Shown here in pieces: positions 54,974 to 62,531 of a stretch of 64,000 bases of DNA (positions are counted from its first letter, which is position 1; every line of letters starts with the position of its first letter). The stretch is from CAMAVH01 sp046297835 (GTDB lineage: Bacteria > Pseudomonadota > Alphaproteobacteria > SMXQ01), in contig JBKBHI010000005.1 in assembly GCA_046297835.1 (NCBI GenBank), forward strand, positions 62,001 through 126,000. The letters run 5' to 3'. The notes under the pieces are model-generated. The model had not been told where the DNA came from. It made no database searches and worked only from the letters and a program-made list of their open reading frames with translations. Position numbers and translations under genes: made by a program.

Positions 54974-55378
54974 ATGCTGAAAGTCGTCGAAGCCACGCTC
55001 GTCGTTCTCGTCTTGACCGCCACGGCCTTGGCGACGGTGATGCTGGCCCCGGCCTGGTCGCAGGGCGTGCCGCAGACCATGGGGCTGGTGCGCGTCGATC
55101 CCGGCACGGTGGCCACCGGCTATCGCGCCTCGCGCATCGTCGGCAGCGACGTCTTCAACACGGCCGGCGAGGATGTCGGCACGGTGGACGACGTTATCAT
55201 CAGCAACGACGGCAAGGTGCCCTATGTGGTCCTGGCAGTCGGCGGCTTCCTCGGCATGGGCCAGCGCCTGGTCGTCGTCGGCTCGTCGTCGCTCTCGATC
55301 AAGGACGGCAAGATCGTCATCGCCGATGCCAGCCGCGACCAGCTCAAGGCTCTGCCGGAGTTCAAATACGCCGACTAA
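54974..55378 (+). CDS. Exported PRC-barrel domain protein
   Basis: The 134-residue protein has an N-terminal hydrophobic export segment (VVEATLVVLVLTATALATVM) followed by a PRC-barrel: YRASRIVGSDVFNTAGEDVG, TVDDVIISNDGKVPYVVLAV and MGQRLVVVGSSSLSI. PRC-barrel proteins are frequent members of alphaproteobacterial stress regulons. A GAGGAGA site precedes the ATG. The biochemical role is unknown. Confidence 0.85.
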   Translation: MLKVVEATLVVLVLTATALATVMLAPAWSQGVPQTMGLVRVDPGTVATGYRASRIVGSDVFNTAGEDVGTVDDVIISNDGKVPYVVLAVGGFLGMGQRLVVVGSSSLSIKDGKIVIADASRDQLKALPEFKYAD

Positions 55379-55403
55379 ATAGGGGTGCGGTAATAGGCTT
55401 CGG

Positions 55404-55463
55404 CGCGGGGGGGGGCGGGGCGCCCCCCCCCCGCGTGTACCAGGCCAAGAAAANNNNNNNNNN
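55404..55463. other. Low-complexity G/C runs and 10-N assembly gap
   Basis: A run of nine G, further G and C, and ten C (55407-55432) can fold on itself. Ten N occupy 55454-55463. This looks like a scaffold join or unresolved homopolymer; the flanks may not be truly adjacent. The rest of 55379-55664 holds an AT-rich patch and the promoter at 55591. Confidence 0.9.
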
Positions 55464-55590
55464 GTGGGTTATTCGGCGGGGGCGGGCCGGCCCTCGGGCC
55501 GCCGCAGCCCGTTTTGAACAGGAAAAATATCCTCTGTAATCAATATCTTGTGAATATTTTCCACAGGCGCCTAGGGGCGCGGCGCGAGCG

Positions 55591-55616
55591 GGAACTCGGG
55601 CCGCGCCCTATGCGTT
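55591..55616 (+). promoter_or_regulatory. EcfG-type general-stress promoter before the HWE kinase
   Basis: GGAAC (55591-55595), 17 bases, CGTT (55613-55616), an exact consensus match. It lies 48 bases before the GTG start of the kinase. Confidence 0.7.
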
Positions 55617-55664
55617 AGCAGAGTAAGGGGAGGGTGGATTCCTCCAGCGTGAGAGTTGCGAACC

Positions 55665-57131
55665 GTGACGAATATCGACCAAACAAACCAGGAAGCGCCT
55701 TACGCCGCCATGACCGGCGCGTTGCAGCAAGCCCTGCGCTCGTGGGATGGCTTTTTCGAATGGCTCCCCGTGGGTCTTTATGTCTGCGACAATTCGGGCG
55801 TCATCGTGCAGCACAACCGCCGTATGGCGGAATTGTGGGGCCGCGAGCCGACGCACGGCGAAACCGAATCCGAATTGTGGCTATCGACCCGCAGCAGCGC
55901 GATCCAGGGTCCGCTCGGCGTCCAGGCGGCGCCGGTGTTGGAAGGTCCGCTGGCCGAGGTTATGGCCAGTTCGCGGCCTTCGCGCGACCGCGAATTCATG
56001 ATCGAGCGCGTCGACGGCTCGCGCACCACGCTGCTCGCCAATTTCGATCCCCTGTTCGACGACAACGGCGGCCTGATCGGCGGCGTCTGCGTGTTGCAGG
56101 ACATTAGCCGCCGCAAGCGCGTCGAAACCATCCGCCGCGAACGCGAGCGGCAATTCCGCGACCTGCTGGAAGCCCTGCCGGTCGCCGTCTACACAACCGA
56201 CCCTCAGGGCCGGCTGACCTTCTACAATCAAGCGGCGGCGGATCTGTGGGGGCATGATCCGGCTCTGAACAGCGACAGCGCCCGCTGGTGTGGTTCGTGG
56301 AAGCTCTATCACGCCGACGGCCGGGACATGCGGCATGACGAATCCGCGATGGCCGTGGCCATACAGGAAAACCGCGCGATCCGCGACGCCGAGGCCCAGC
56401 TTGAAAGCCCGGATGGCGTCCGCATTCCGTTCCTCGCCTATCCGACCCTGCTGCGCGACAAGACCGGCCAGATGATCGGCGCGGTCAACATGATGGTCGA
56501 CATCAGCGAGCGCAAGCGCGCCGAGACCGAGCAGAAGACGCTGATGGACGAGCTGAACCATCGCGTGAAGAACACGCTGGCCACCGTCCAGTCCGTCGCG
56601 GCGCAGACATTCCGCAAGACGGAGGTGCCGCGCGACGTCCGCGACCTGTTCGAGAAGCGCATCTTCGCCTTGAGCAAGGCGCACAACCAGCTGTCCTCCA
56701 CGCGCTGGGCCTCGGCCGACCTGCGCTCGCTGGCCGCCGAAGTGCTCGAACCTTACGGCGACGAGGAAGCGGCGGAGCGCATCGCGATCGATGGCCCCGC
56801 CATCGACTTGGCGCCGCATGCCGCGCTCACCATCGCCATGGCGCTCAACGAGCTCGCGACCAACGCGGCGAAATACGGCTCGCTGTCCGCGCCGGGCGGG
56901 CGCGTGACGCTGAGCTGGCGTGTGGAGGGCAAACCCAACGTTCAAACGCTCGTGGTGGATTGGCGCGAGACTGGCGGTCCGTCCGTGACGCCGCCCAAGG
57001 AGAGCGGTTTCGGCACGCGCTTCGTCGAGCGCGGCCTTGCCCAGCAGCTCAAAGGCAAGGTCGATCTGCTGTTCGATCCCTCCGGCCTGCGCTGCCGCGC
57101 CGCGATCCCGCTACAGGGGAGCGCCGCCTGA
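55665..57131 (+). CDS. PAS-PAS HWE-family sensor histidine kinase
   Basis: The 488-residue soluble kinase has two PAS domains (about 30-150 and 162-283) and an HWE kinase core. The phospho-acceptor is His299 in DELNHRVKNTLATVQS, the N box is ALNELATNAAKYG, and the W-x-E signature appears in VVDWRETGGP. HWE kinases feed the PhyR/EcfG general stress pathway in many alphaproteobacteria. The start is a GTG (VTNIDQTNQ) or a TTG three codons earlier. It overlaps the receiver gene by one base. Confidence 0.92.
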   Translation: MTNIDQTNQEAPYAAMTGALQQALRSWDGFFEWLPVGLYVCDNSGVIVQHNRRMAELWGREPTHGETESELWLSTRSSAIQGPLGVQAAPVLEGPLAEVMASSRPSRDREFMIERVDGSRTTLLANFDPLFDDNGGLIGGVCVLQDISRRKRVETIRRERERQFRDLLEALPVAVYTTDPQGRLTFYNQAAADLWGHDPALNSDSARWCGSWKLYHADGRDMRHDESAMAVAIQENRAIRDAEAQLESPDGVRIPFLAYPTLLRDKTGQMIGAVNMMVDISERKRAETEQKTLMDELNHRVKNTLATVQSVAAQTFRKTEVPRDVRDLFEKRIFALSKAHNQLSSTRWASADLRSLAAEVLEPYGDEEAAERIAIDGPAIDLAPHAALTIAMALNELATNAAKYGSLSAPGGRVTLSWRVEGKPNVQTLVVDWRETGGPSVTPPKESGFGTRFVERGLAQQLKGKVDLLFDPSGLRCRAAIPLQGSAA

Positions 57132-57556
57132 TGAACGCGCGCCGCACCAGCCCCTTCGCCTCGCTCGAGGGCCTCAACATCCTGATCGTCGAGGACGAGG
57201 CCGCCGTGTCCTTCCTGGTGGAGGACATGTTGCAGGATCTAGGCTGCACGGCGGTCTGGCACGCCAGCAGCGTGCGCGAGGCGCTCGATATCGTCGCCCA
57301 GCATCGGCCCGACGCGGCGGTGCTCGACGTCAACCTGCGCGACGAGCTGGCCTATCCGGTGGCCGAGCGGCTCGACGCGATGGAAGTGCCCTTCATCTTC
57401 GCGACCGGATACGGCCGGCGCGGTATTCCGGCCGACTGGCTGATCAAGCCCGTGGTGCAAAAGCCGTTCGACGCCGAGGCGTTGCGCGAGGCGCTCAATC
57501 TAGTCCTGTCGCGCGATCAGGCGGAAGCTAAGCGGAAAACGCAAACCGAGAGCTAA
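57131..57556 (+). CDS. Single-domain response regulator
   Basis: The 141-residue receiver has the acidic pocket ILIVEDE (Glu21-Glu23), phospho-acceptor Asp66 in AAVLDVNLRDE, Thr92 in FATGYG and Lys111 in VVQKPFDAEAL. No output domain follows, so it must act by protein contact or as a phosphate sink. It is translationally coupled to the HWE kinase, its likely partner. Its end overlaps the convergent isochorismatase gene by four bases. Confidence 0.92.
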   Translation: MNARRTSPFASLEGLNILIVEDEAAVSFLVEDMLQDLGCTAVWHASSVREALDIVAQHRPDAAVLDVNLRDELAYPVAERLDAMEVPFIFATGYGRRGIPADWLIKPVVQKPFDAEALREALNLVLSRDQAEAKRKTQTES

Positions 57557-58173
57557 GCGCGCCAGGCATCCAGCAACTCGCCGCTTGAGCAGACTTCGAT
57601 CTGCTGGCTGAATCTCTCGCGATAAAGCCTCATCATGGCGTCATGGCTGTCGTCGGACGCGCTACACAGCCCATCCTCGACGAGGACCACCCGATAGCCG
57701 AGATCGACCGCCCCCAATACCGTCGCGAGCACGCACATGTCCGTCTCGCCGCCGGTGATCGCGAGCGTGCGGACGCTTTCCTGCCGCAGCAGGCGGTGCA
57801 GATGCGGCGTGGCGAACGGCGAATAGACCGCCTTGTTCCAGACGCGGGCCGGCGGCGCGAAGGCGGATAGGGGCGACATCAATTCGAGCAGGGCGGGGTC
57901 CAGCCGCTCGCGGGTCATCTCCGGCCAGCGTCGATAATAATCGCGCCAGCGGCCCGGCATGTCGTCGGCGCGGATCGGCGGGATGAAGCGCGTGAAAATC
58001 GTGCGGGCGGCGTGACGGGCGGCGACGCTCTCGACGACAGGCGCGACCCGCGCCATCCAGGGCGTGCGCCACGGCGTTGGCTCTGCGAACATGCGCTGCA
58101 TGTCGACACACAGATGGACGGCGCCGGCGGCGGCGATCTCCTGACGCAAGCCGCCGGAAGCCGCCGCCGCCAT
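57553..58173 (-). CDS. Isochorismatase-family cysteine hydrolase
   Basis: The 206-residue hydrolase has the full triad: Asp24 in HLCVDMQRMF, Lys114 in VWNKAVYSPF and Cys147 in GGETDMCVLATVLGAVDLGY. Family members hydrolyse isochorismate, nicotinamide or similar amides; the substrate cannot be told here. It starts four bases after the hemerythrin gene stop and is likely cotranscribed with it. Confidence 0.87.
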   Translation of the reverse strand: MAAAASGGLRQEIAAAGAVHLCVDMQRMFAEPTPWRTPWMARVAPVVESVAARHAARTIFTRFIPPIRADDMPGRWRDYYRRWPEMTRERLDPALLELMSPLSAFAPPARVWNKAVYSPFATPHLHRLLRQESVRTLAITGGETDMCVLATVLGAVDLGYRVVLVEDGLCSASDDSHDAMMRLYRERFSQQIEVCSSGELLDAWRA

Positions 58174-58177
58174 CGCG

Positions 58178-58642
58178 TCAGGCGGCCTTCGCCGACTTGT
58201 TCTTGATCTGCATTTTCAAGGCTTCGAAGCGCTCGGCCATGGTCTTGAGCGCGGCGGTGTCGAACTCCTCGCGGACCATTGCGAAAATCTCGTCCTCTTC
58301 TTCTTTGATGTGGTGCTCGAGCATCTCCTTCAGCACCTTGCATTTCGCGGCCCAGATCTCGTCGGTCGGTTCCAGCTTGTCGATTTCCGGCACCCAGATA
58401 TCGACCAGATGGTGCTCCTCGTAGCCTTCGAGGATCGTGTCGCGGTCATCCTTCTTCAGCACTTCGAGCAGTTCGCCATAGACGACTTTCTCCTCGGCGC
58501 GGGCGTGGGCGACGATCTCCTCCTTGAATTTGGCGAACAGCGTGGCCCGCGTCTTGCCGGCGCGCTCCGTCGTCTCTTCGATGTCGGAGAGGATATTCTT
58601 CAGTTCCTTGTGGTCGTTCTTCAGGGCGGTGAGAATGTTCAT
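58178..58642 (-). CDS. Hemerythrin HHE-domain protein
   Basis: The 154-residue four-helix protein has ligand-like residues His11 (LKNDHKEL), His46 and Glu50 (IVAHARAEEKVVY), His77/His78, His110/His111 and Glu115 (EHHIKEEEDEIF), fitting a di-iron HHE site. Such proteins bind oxygen or nitric oxide, or store iron under oxidative stress. The C terminus is Lys/Ala-rich. An imperfect EcfG-like promoter lies 37 bases upstream. Confidence 0.92.
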   Translation of the reverse strand: MNILTALKNDHKELKNILSDIEETTERAGKTRATLFAKFKEEIVAHARAEEKVVYGELLEVLKKDDRDTILEGYEEHHLVDIWVPEIDKLEPTDEIWAAKCKVLKEMLEHHIKEEEDEIFAMVREEFDTAALKTMAERFEALKMQIKNKSAKAA

Positions 58643-58678
58643 GGTGGTCCCCGTTGGGTGATGGGTCTGCCCGCTGAT

Positions 58679-58703
58679 AACGGCGGCCGGGCCGGAGCGT
58701 TCA
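58679..58703 (-). promoter_or_regulatory. EcfG-like promoter before the hemerythrin gene (one mismatch)
   Basis: Read on the minus strand: TGAAC (58703-58699), 16 bases, CGTT (58682-58679). Only the first base of the -35 element departs from GGAAC. Confidence 0.5.
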
Positions 58704-58729
58704 CCATATTTCGCGCGTGGAGACGGGCG

Positions 58730-59134
58730 TCAGTCCGGCGTCTTTTGGCGCGACGCCTCCAGCAACGCGCGCTTGAGCGCTTCCATCTCCTCCTCGCTGA
58801 GTTCCTCCAGGTCCATCATCCGGTTGTCGGCGTCTTTGGTGACGCGGATCAGCTCGTCCAGCTTGAGCTGGATCGCCTCGGTGTCGCGGTTCTGCGCGTA
58901 TTGGATGATGAACACCATCAGGAAGGTGACGATGGTGGTGCCGGTGTTGATGACAAGCTGCCAGGTGTCGGACCAGCCGAACAGCGGCCCGCTCACGGCC
59001 CAGGCAAGGACCACGAGAAAGGCCAGGCCGAACGTATGGGGCCGGCCGACCTCGGCTTCGACGATGCGGGCGAACCGCGCGAAGACGCGCTGATGCAGGC
59101 TGGATTTGGATTTGCGGGCCGGCTTGGCAGACAT
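58730..59134 (-). CDS. Low-affinity iron permease family membrane protein
   Basis: The 134-residue protein starts MSAKPARKSKSSLHQRVFAR. It has two hydrophobic segments (TFGLAFLVVLAWAVSG and LVINTGTTIVTFLMVFIIQY), the core QNRDTEAIQLKLDELIR, and an acidic tail, typical of the small bacterial Fet4-like family. Iron transport by these short members is unproven. The ATG at 59134 has GGAGG eight bases upstream; a GTG at 59143 is less likely. An exact EcfG promoter sits just before it. Confidence 0.85.
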   Translation of the reverse strand: MSAKPARKSKSSLHQRVFARFARIVEAEVGRPHTFGLAFLVVLAWAVSGPLFGWSDTWQLVINTGTTIVTFLMVFIIQYAQNRDTEAIQLKLDELIRVTKDADNRMMDLEELSEEEMEALKRALLEASRQKTPD

Positions 59135-59155
59135 GACGACCACCTCCGGCTACAT

Positions 59156-59180
59156 AACGCCGGCGCTGGGCGGATGTTCC
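59156..59180 (-). promoter_or_regulatory. EcfG-type general-stress promoter before the iron-permease gene
   Basis: Read on the minus strand: GGAAC (59180-59176), 16 bases, CGTT (59159-59156), an exact match. It abuts the stop codon of the upstream DUF2238 gene. Confidence 0.7.
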
Positions 59181-59806
59181 TAGCCGGCGGGGCGGCCCGG
59201 CAGCGCCGCCATGGAGCGGTCGTGCGCTTTGGCGAGCAGCCACAGCGCGCAAGCCGCGCCGATGCCGGCCCAGGCCATGTCGCTTTGCGTGTCCCAGATG
59301 TAGCCCTGGGTGCCGAGGAAATTGTCGGCGCCGCCGAGCGACACGGCGACGCCCCATTCGATCATCTCGAAGCAGGCGCTGAAGGCGAGGCAGACGCAGA
59401 CGATCAGGAAGTTCAGCCATTTGCCGCGCGGCAGCGGCGAGCGGCGCAGCAGAATCTCGCGCGACAGGATTGCCGGCATGAAGCCCTGCCAGAAATGGCC
59501 GATCTTGTCGTAATTGTTGCGCTCCCAGCCGAACCAGCCCTTCGCCCATTCGCCGAGCGGCACGCGGGCATAGGTGTAATGGCCGCCGACGATCAGCACG
59601 TAGCAATGCAGTGCGATCAAGATCAGTAGCAGCGCCGACAGCGGAAAGCGCCGCGCCGTGGCGAGGATCAGCGGCAGGCCGATCAGCACCGGCAGCACTT
59701 CGAGCAGCCAGGTGCCGTATTCGTGCGGCCCGATCGCCGACCAGATCAGCACGGGCGCGACGGCGGCGCACAGCCAGAGCGGTTGGCGGAGTGGAGAATC
59801 TGTCAT
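59180..59806 (-). CDS. DUF2238 (YjdF-type) inner membrane protein
   Basis: The 208-residue protein has about five membrane segments and the family core IALHCYVLIVGGHYTYARVP, NNYDKIGHFWQGFMPAILSR and SACFEMIEWGVAVSLG, ending LGTQGYIWDTQSDMAWA. Conserved Asp, His and Glu residues in the membrane region hint at catalysis or ion binding; function is unknown. It follows the beta-helix gene by ten bases in the same direction. Confidence 0.87.
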   Translation of the reverse strand: MTDSPLRQPLWLCAAVAPVLIWSAIGPHEYGTWLLEVLPVLIGLPLILATARRFPLSALLLILIALHCYVLIVGGHYTYARVPLGEWAKGWFGWERNNYDKIGHFWQGFMPAILSREILLRRSPLPRGKWLNFLIVCVCLAFSACFEMIEWGVAVSLGGADNFLGTQGYIWDTQSDMAWAGIGAACALWLLAKAHDRSMAALPGRPAG

Positions 59807-59816
59807 TCGCGCCTCA

Positions 59817-61268
59817 TCATTCGCGTAAGGTGAGGCCGGCGGCCGGGGCGGGGGCGACGTAGACGGACGACGGCTCGATCATCATGCCCGAGACTTCGAT
59901 GCGTGCGTCGCCGCCCTGGATGCGCGCCGGGGTGAATTTCCGTCCGCCGAGCGACGTGGTGGTGCGCGATAGATAGAGGTTGCGCACAGTGGCGCGCGAA
60001 CGCGCCGAATGGGTCGAGACCAGCGCCAGCGGCGCGCTGGCCGGGCCGCCCTCGAGCCGGCATTGATAGAGCTGCGCGCCGTCGAGCGTTAGGCCGGTCG
60101 CGCCGCCCTCGAGCCGGACGACGCTGTCAACCTCGCCCGCGAACCGCACGCCTTCCATATGCAGGCCGCTGATCGCGGCGTTGCAATTGTGCAGTTCGAG
60201 CGCCGCGCCGCGACAGCGCGCCCACTCGCAATGCACGCCTTGCAGGACGTATTCCCACCAATTGTGGCCGCGGATGAAATGGTCGGTCTCGTAAACCTCC
60301 GGATTGGGCTGCTCGCCGCTGGCGAAATTCGCCATATAGATCTGGCTGAGGACGTTGCCCGTGCCGCCGCCCTGGTAGTTGCGCAGATCCAGCCCGCAGC
60401 GCGAAAAGTTATTGATGTCGATGTTCGAGAGCGCGCTGTCGAACATCCAGTTGGAGTTTTTGCCGCGCTTGACCGCGCGCTGCGGCAAGCCGATGCCCGT
60501 CGCGCAATTGAAGATGCGGAGATCGCTGAGGCGCGAACGGGAAAAGGCGTTCAGCTCGATGCCGTAGGAGTTCGCCGCGTCGCGCGGCTGGCGCGTCTTG
60601 CTCATCAGGCAGAGCCGCTCGACCAGGTTGCCGCTGCCGGCCAGCCGCAGGACGGGCGCGTCGTCGGCGTCGAGCAGCAGAGTGGAGGCGAGGCTCAGCC
60701 GGCCGTTGTCGAAGCCGCCCGGCGCGCCCGGATTGGCGGTCTGGCCAGCGCCGCTCAGGCGGCGGCCCCAGGATTCCCTCACGTCGATCGGTCGGGTTAG
60801 ACGATAGACGCCGGCGGGAAAATGCACGTCGGCATGATGGTCGATGGCGCGCTGGATGGCGGCGGTGTCGTCCGCCACCCCGTCGCCGCGCGCGCCGAAC
60901 CAGCGGACGTCCGCCGCGCCGGAATAAACCCGCAGCCAGCGGCCGACCGAACGGCTTTCGACAGCGACGACGCAGCCGCCGTCGTCCGCCTCGCGGCTCG
61001 CCGCATCCCATTTGAACCAGCCGCCGCCGCCATCTCCGGCGGCTAGCGAGGCGGCGGCGAAAGCGAGGGCGGCATCGCCGGCGGGCGGCAGACGGCGCAG
61101 ATCGTCCAGCACGGCGACTTGGGTCAGGGGCAATGGCTGTTGCGCTCGCAGCGGCGAGGCGGCGGCAAGGACGCCCAAGCCGGCCAGTCCGGCCAGCAGG
61201 CGGCGGCGGCTCGGCGCGAAGGGGCTTCGGCGCGGCCCGCGCAGGGGGCGTGAATCGGCGTGCGGCAT
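59817..61268 (-). CDS. Tat-exported right-handed beta-helix (pectate-lyase-like) protein
   Basis: The 483-residue precursor has a twin-arginine signal (PSRRRLLAGLAGLGVLAAAS, cut near LRAQ). The Pectate_lyase_3-type start VRWFGARGDGVADDTAAIQR with HFPAGVYRLTRPI leads into a repetitive beta-helix to the end. Such folds bind, cleave or epimerise polysaccharides, or form phage-like tailspikes. No catalytic residues can be assigned. It is divergent from the glycosyltransferase/C5-epimerase genes, suggesting it acts on their product in the periplasm. Confidence 0.82.
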   Translation of the reverse strand: MPHADSRPLRGPRRSPFAPSRRRLLAGLAGLGVLAAASPLRAQQPLPLTQVAVLDDLRRLPPAGDAALAFAAASLAAGDGGGGWFKWDAASREADDGGCVVAVESRSVGRWLRVYSGAADVRWFGARGDGVADDTAAIQRAIDHHADVHFPAGVYRLTRPIDVRESWGRRLSGAGQTANPGAPGGFDNGRLSLASTLLLDADDAPVLRLAGSGNLVERLCLMSKTRQPRDAANSYGIELNAFSRSRLSDLRIFNCATGIGLPQRAVKRGKNSNWMFDSALSNIDINNFSRCGLDLRNYQGGGTGNVLSQIYMANFASGEQPNPEVYETDHFIRGHNWWEYVLQGVHCEWARCRGAALELHNCNAAISGLHMEGVRFAGEVDSVVRLEGGATGLTLDGAQLYQCRLEGGPASAPLALVSTHSARSRATVRNLYLSRTTTSLGGRKFTPARIQGGDARIEVSGMMIEPSSVYVAPAPAAGLTLRE

Positions 61269-61379
61269 GGCTTTGGCGGAAACGGCTTTATTTGGTCATT
61301 GTAATAGATTTCAAAGACATAGTAATTGATCTTCTGATTTGAGCCGTGGCCGTCGTCGCGGCGAAAAACAGGATCGCCG
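61269..61379. promoter_or_regulatory. Divergent promoter region of the polysaccharide locus
   Basis: An AT-rich stretch (ttgtaatagatttcaaagac, then atagtaattgatcttctg) lies between the divergent beta-helix and glycosyltransferase genes. It is the only spacer that could drive both. No sure -35/-10 pair can be named. Confidence 0.4.
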
Positions 61380-62531
61380 ATGCCTGCCGGGGGTGAAATC
61401 GTCGTCATGTCGGAAGCCTTCCATTCAGGCTCCGGGCGTTACCTCTTGCAGCTGGCGAACGCGCTTTCCGACATCGAGCCGGTGACGGTCGTCTCGCCGC
61501 CGCACGAAAGCGAGCGCGGCTTCGGCCCCAAGGTGGTCCGCCGCCATCTGCCCGACATTCAAGGCTTGAAGCCGGCGCTCCTCAAAGCGTTCGCGATGCA
61601 GCGCCAAACGCTGTGCCGGATATGGCTGGCGCTGACGCTGCGCCGCCGCGCCAAAGTCTATCTCGTGCTGTTTCCGGGCAAAGTCGTCTTCGCGCTGCAA
61701 CTGCTGGCGGCGCTCAAGCTCTGCGGCCGCCGCGTGGTGCTGAACGTGCATGACGTTCGCCCCCATGCGCGGCATCTGCGGATCGTGCCGCAAGCGGTCG
61801 AGCGGCTGCTGTTCACGCTGTGCTATCGATTGCCGCACGCCATCGTCGTGCAGACCGACGCGGCGGCGCGCGAGCTTGCCGAACTGCATGGCGTGCCCAG
61901 CGCGCGCATCTTCGTGGTGCCGCACGGCGATTTCTCCTTGTCCCCGGCGATCTTGCCGCCGCCCGACGAGGATGGCGTCTTCCTCGTGTTCGGCGCGTTG
62001 CGCGCCAACAAATGCGTGATGGAGAGCATTCGCGCCGTCCAGTCCTTGCGACGCGAGGATGGTTCGACGCGATTGATCCTCGCGGGCGCCGCGAGCAAGG
62101 AGGAAAGCGCTTATTGGCAAGCGTGCAAACGCCAGATCGCCGAGGCGCCGGAGGGGATCGAGCTGCGCGAAGGCTATGTCGCCGACGGCGATCTGCCGGC
62201 GCTGTTTCGCGCCAGTAGCGCGCTGCTGTTGCCCTATCGGGATTTTTCGTCGCAAAGCGGCGTCGCCGTGATGGCGATCGCCGCCGGCCGGCCGATCGTC
62301 GCGACGGCCAGCGGCGGCATCGCCGATTTGTTCGCGGCGGGCGACATCGGGGCGCGCATCGCCGAGCCGGTGACGGCCGACACGATCATGGACGCCCTGC
62401 GGACCTTCCGTCAGCGGCCGGCGGCGGAGCGTCATGCGGGCGTGGTCGAAGCCGCGAAGGCGCTGTCGCAAGCGGCGTCATGGCCGCAGGTGGCCGCGGG
62501 ATTCCGCCAAGCCCTGTCCGAGGCGGCGTGA
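61380..62531 (+). CDS. GT4-type glycosyltransferase
   Basis: The 383-residue enzyme has the GT-B plan: an N-terminal half with EAFHSGSGRYLLQLANAL and VVLNVHDVRPHAR, and a C-terminal half with VFLVFGALRANKCVMESIRA, EGYVADGDLPALFRASSALL and GVAVMAIAAGRPIVATASGG. The usual E-x7-E near the nucleotide site is degenerate (SQSGVAVMAIAAG lacks the second Glu), so donor binding may differ. Probably cytoplasmic or membrane-associated, adding a sugar to a polysaccharide precursor. Its stop overlaps the epimerase start by one base. Confidence 0.85.
   Translation: MPAGGEIVVMSEAFHSGSGRYLLQLANALSDIEPVTVVSPPHESERGFGPKVVRRHLPDIQGLKPALLKAFAMQRQTLCRIWLALTLRRRAKVYLVLFPGKVVFALQLLAALKLCGRRVVLNVHDVRPHARHLRIVPQAVERLLFTLCYRLPHAIVVQTDAAARELAELHGVPSARIFVVPHGDFSLSPAILPPPDEDGVFLVFGALRANKCVMESIRAVQSLRREDGSTRLILAGAASKEESAYWQACKRQIAEAPEGIELREGYVADGDLPALFRASSALLLPYRDFSSQSGVAVMAIAAGRPIVATASGGIADLFAAGDIGARIAEPVTADTIMDALRTFRQRPAAERHAGVVEAAKALSQAASWPQVAAGFRQALSEAA

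Noticed and set aside
55557..55565. TTTTCCACA resembling a DnaA box
   Set aside because: A single imperfect copy without neighbouring boxes or oriC-type genes is not evidence for an origin.
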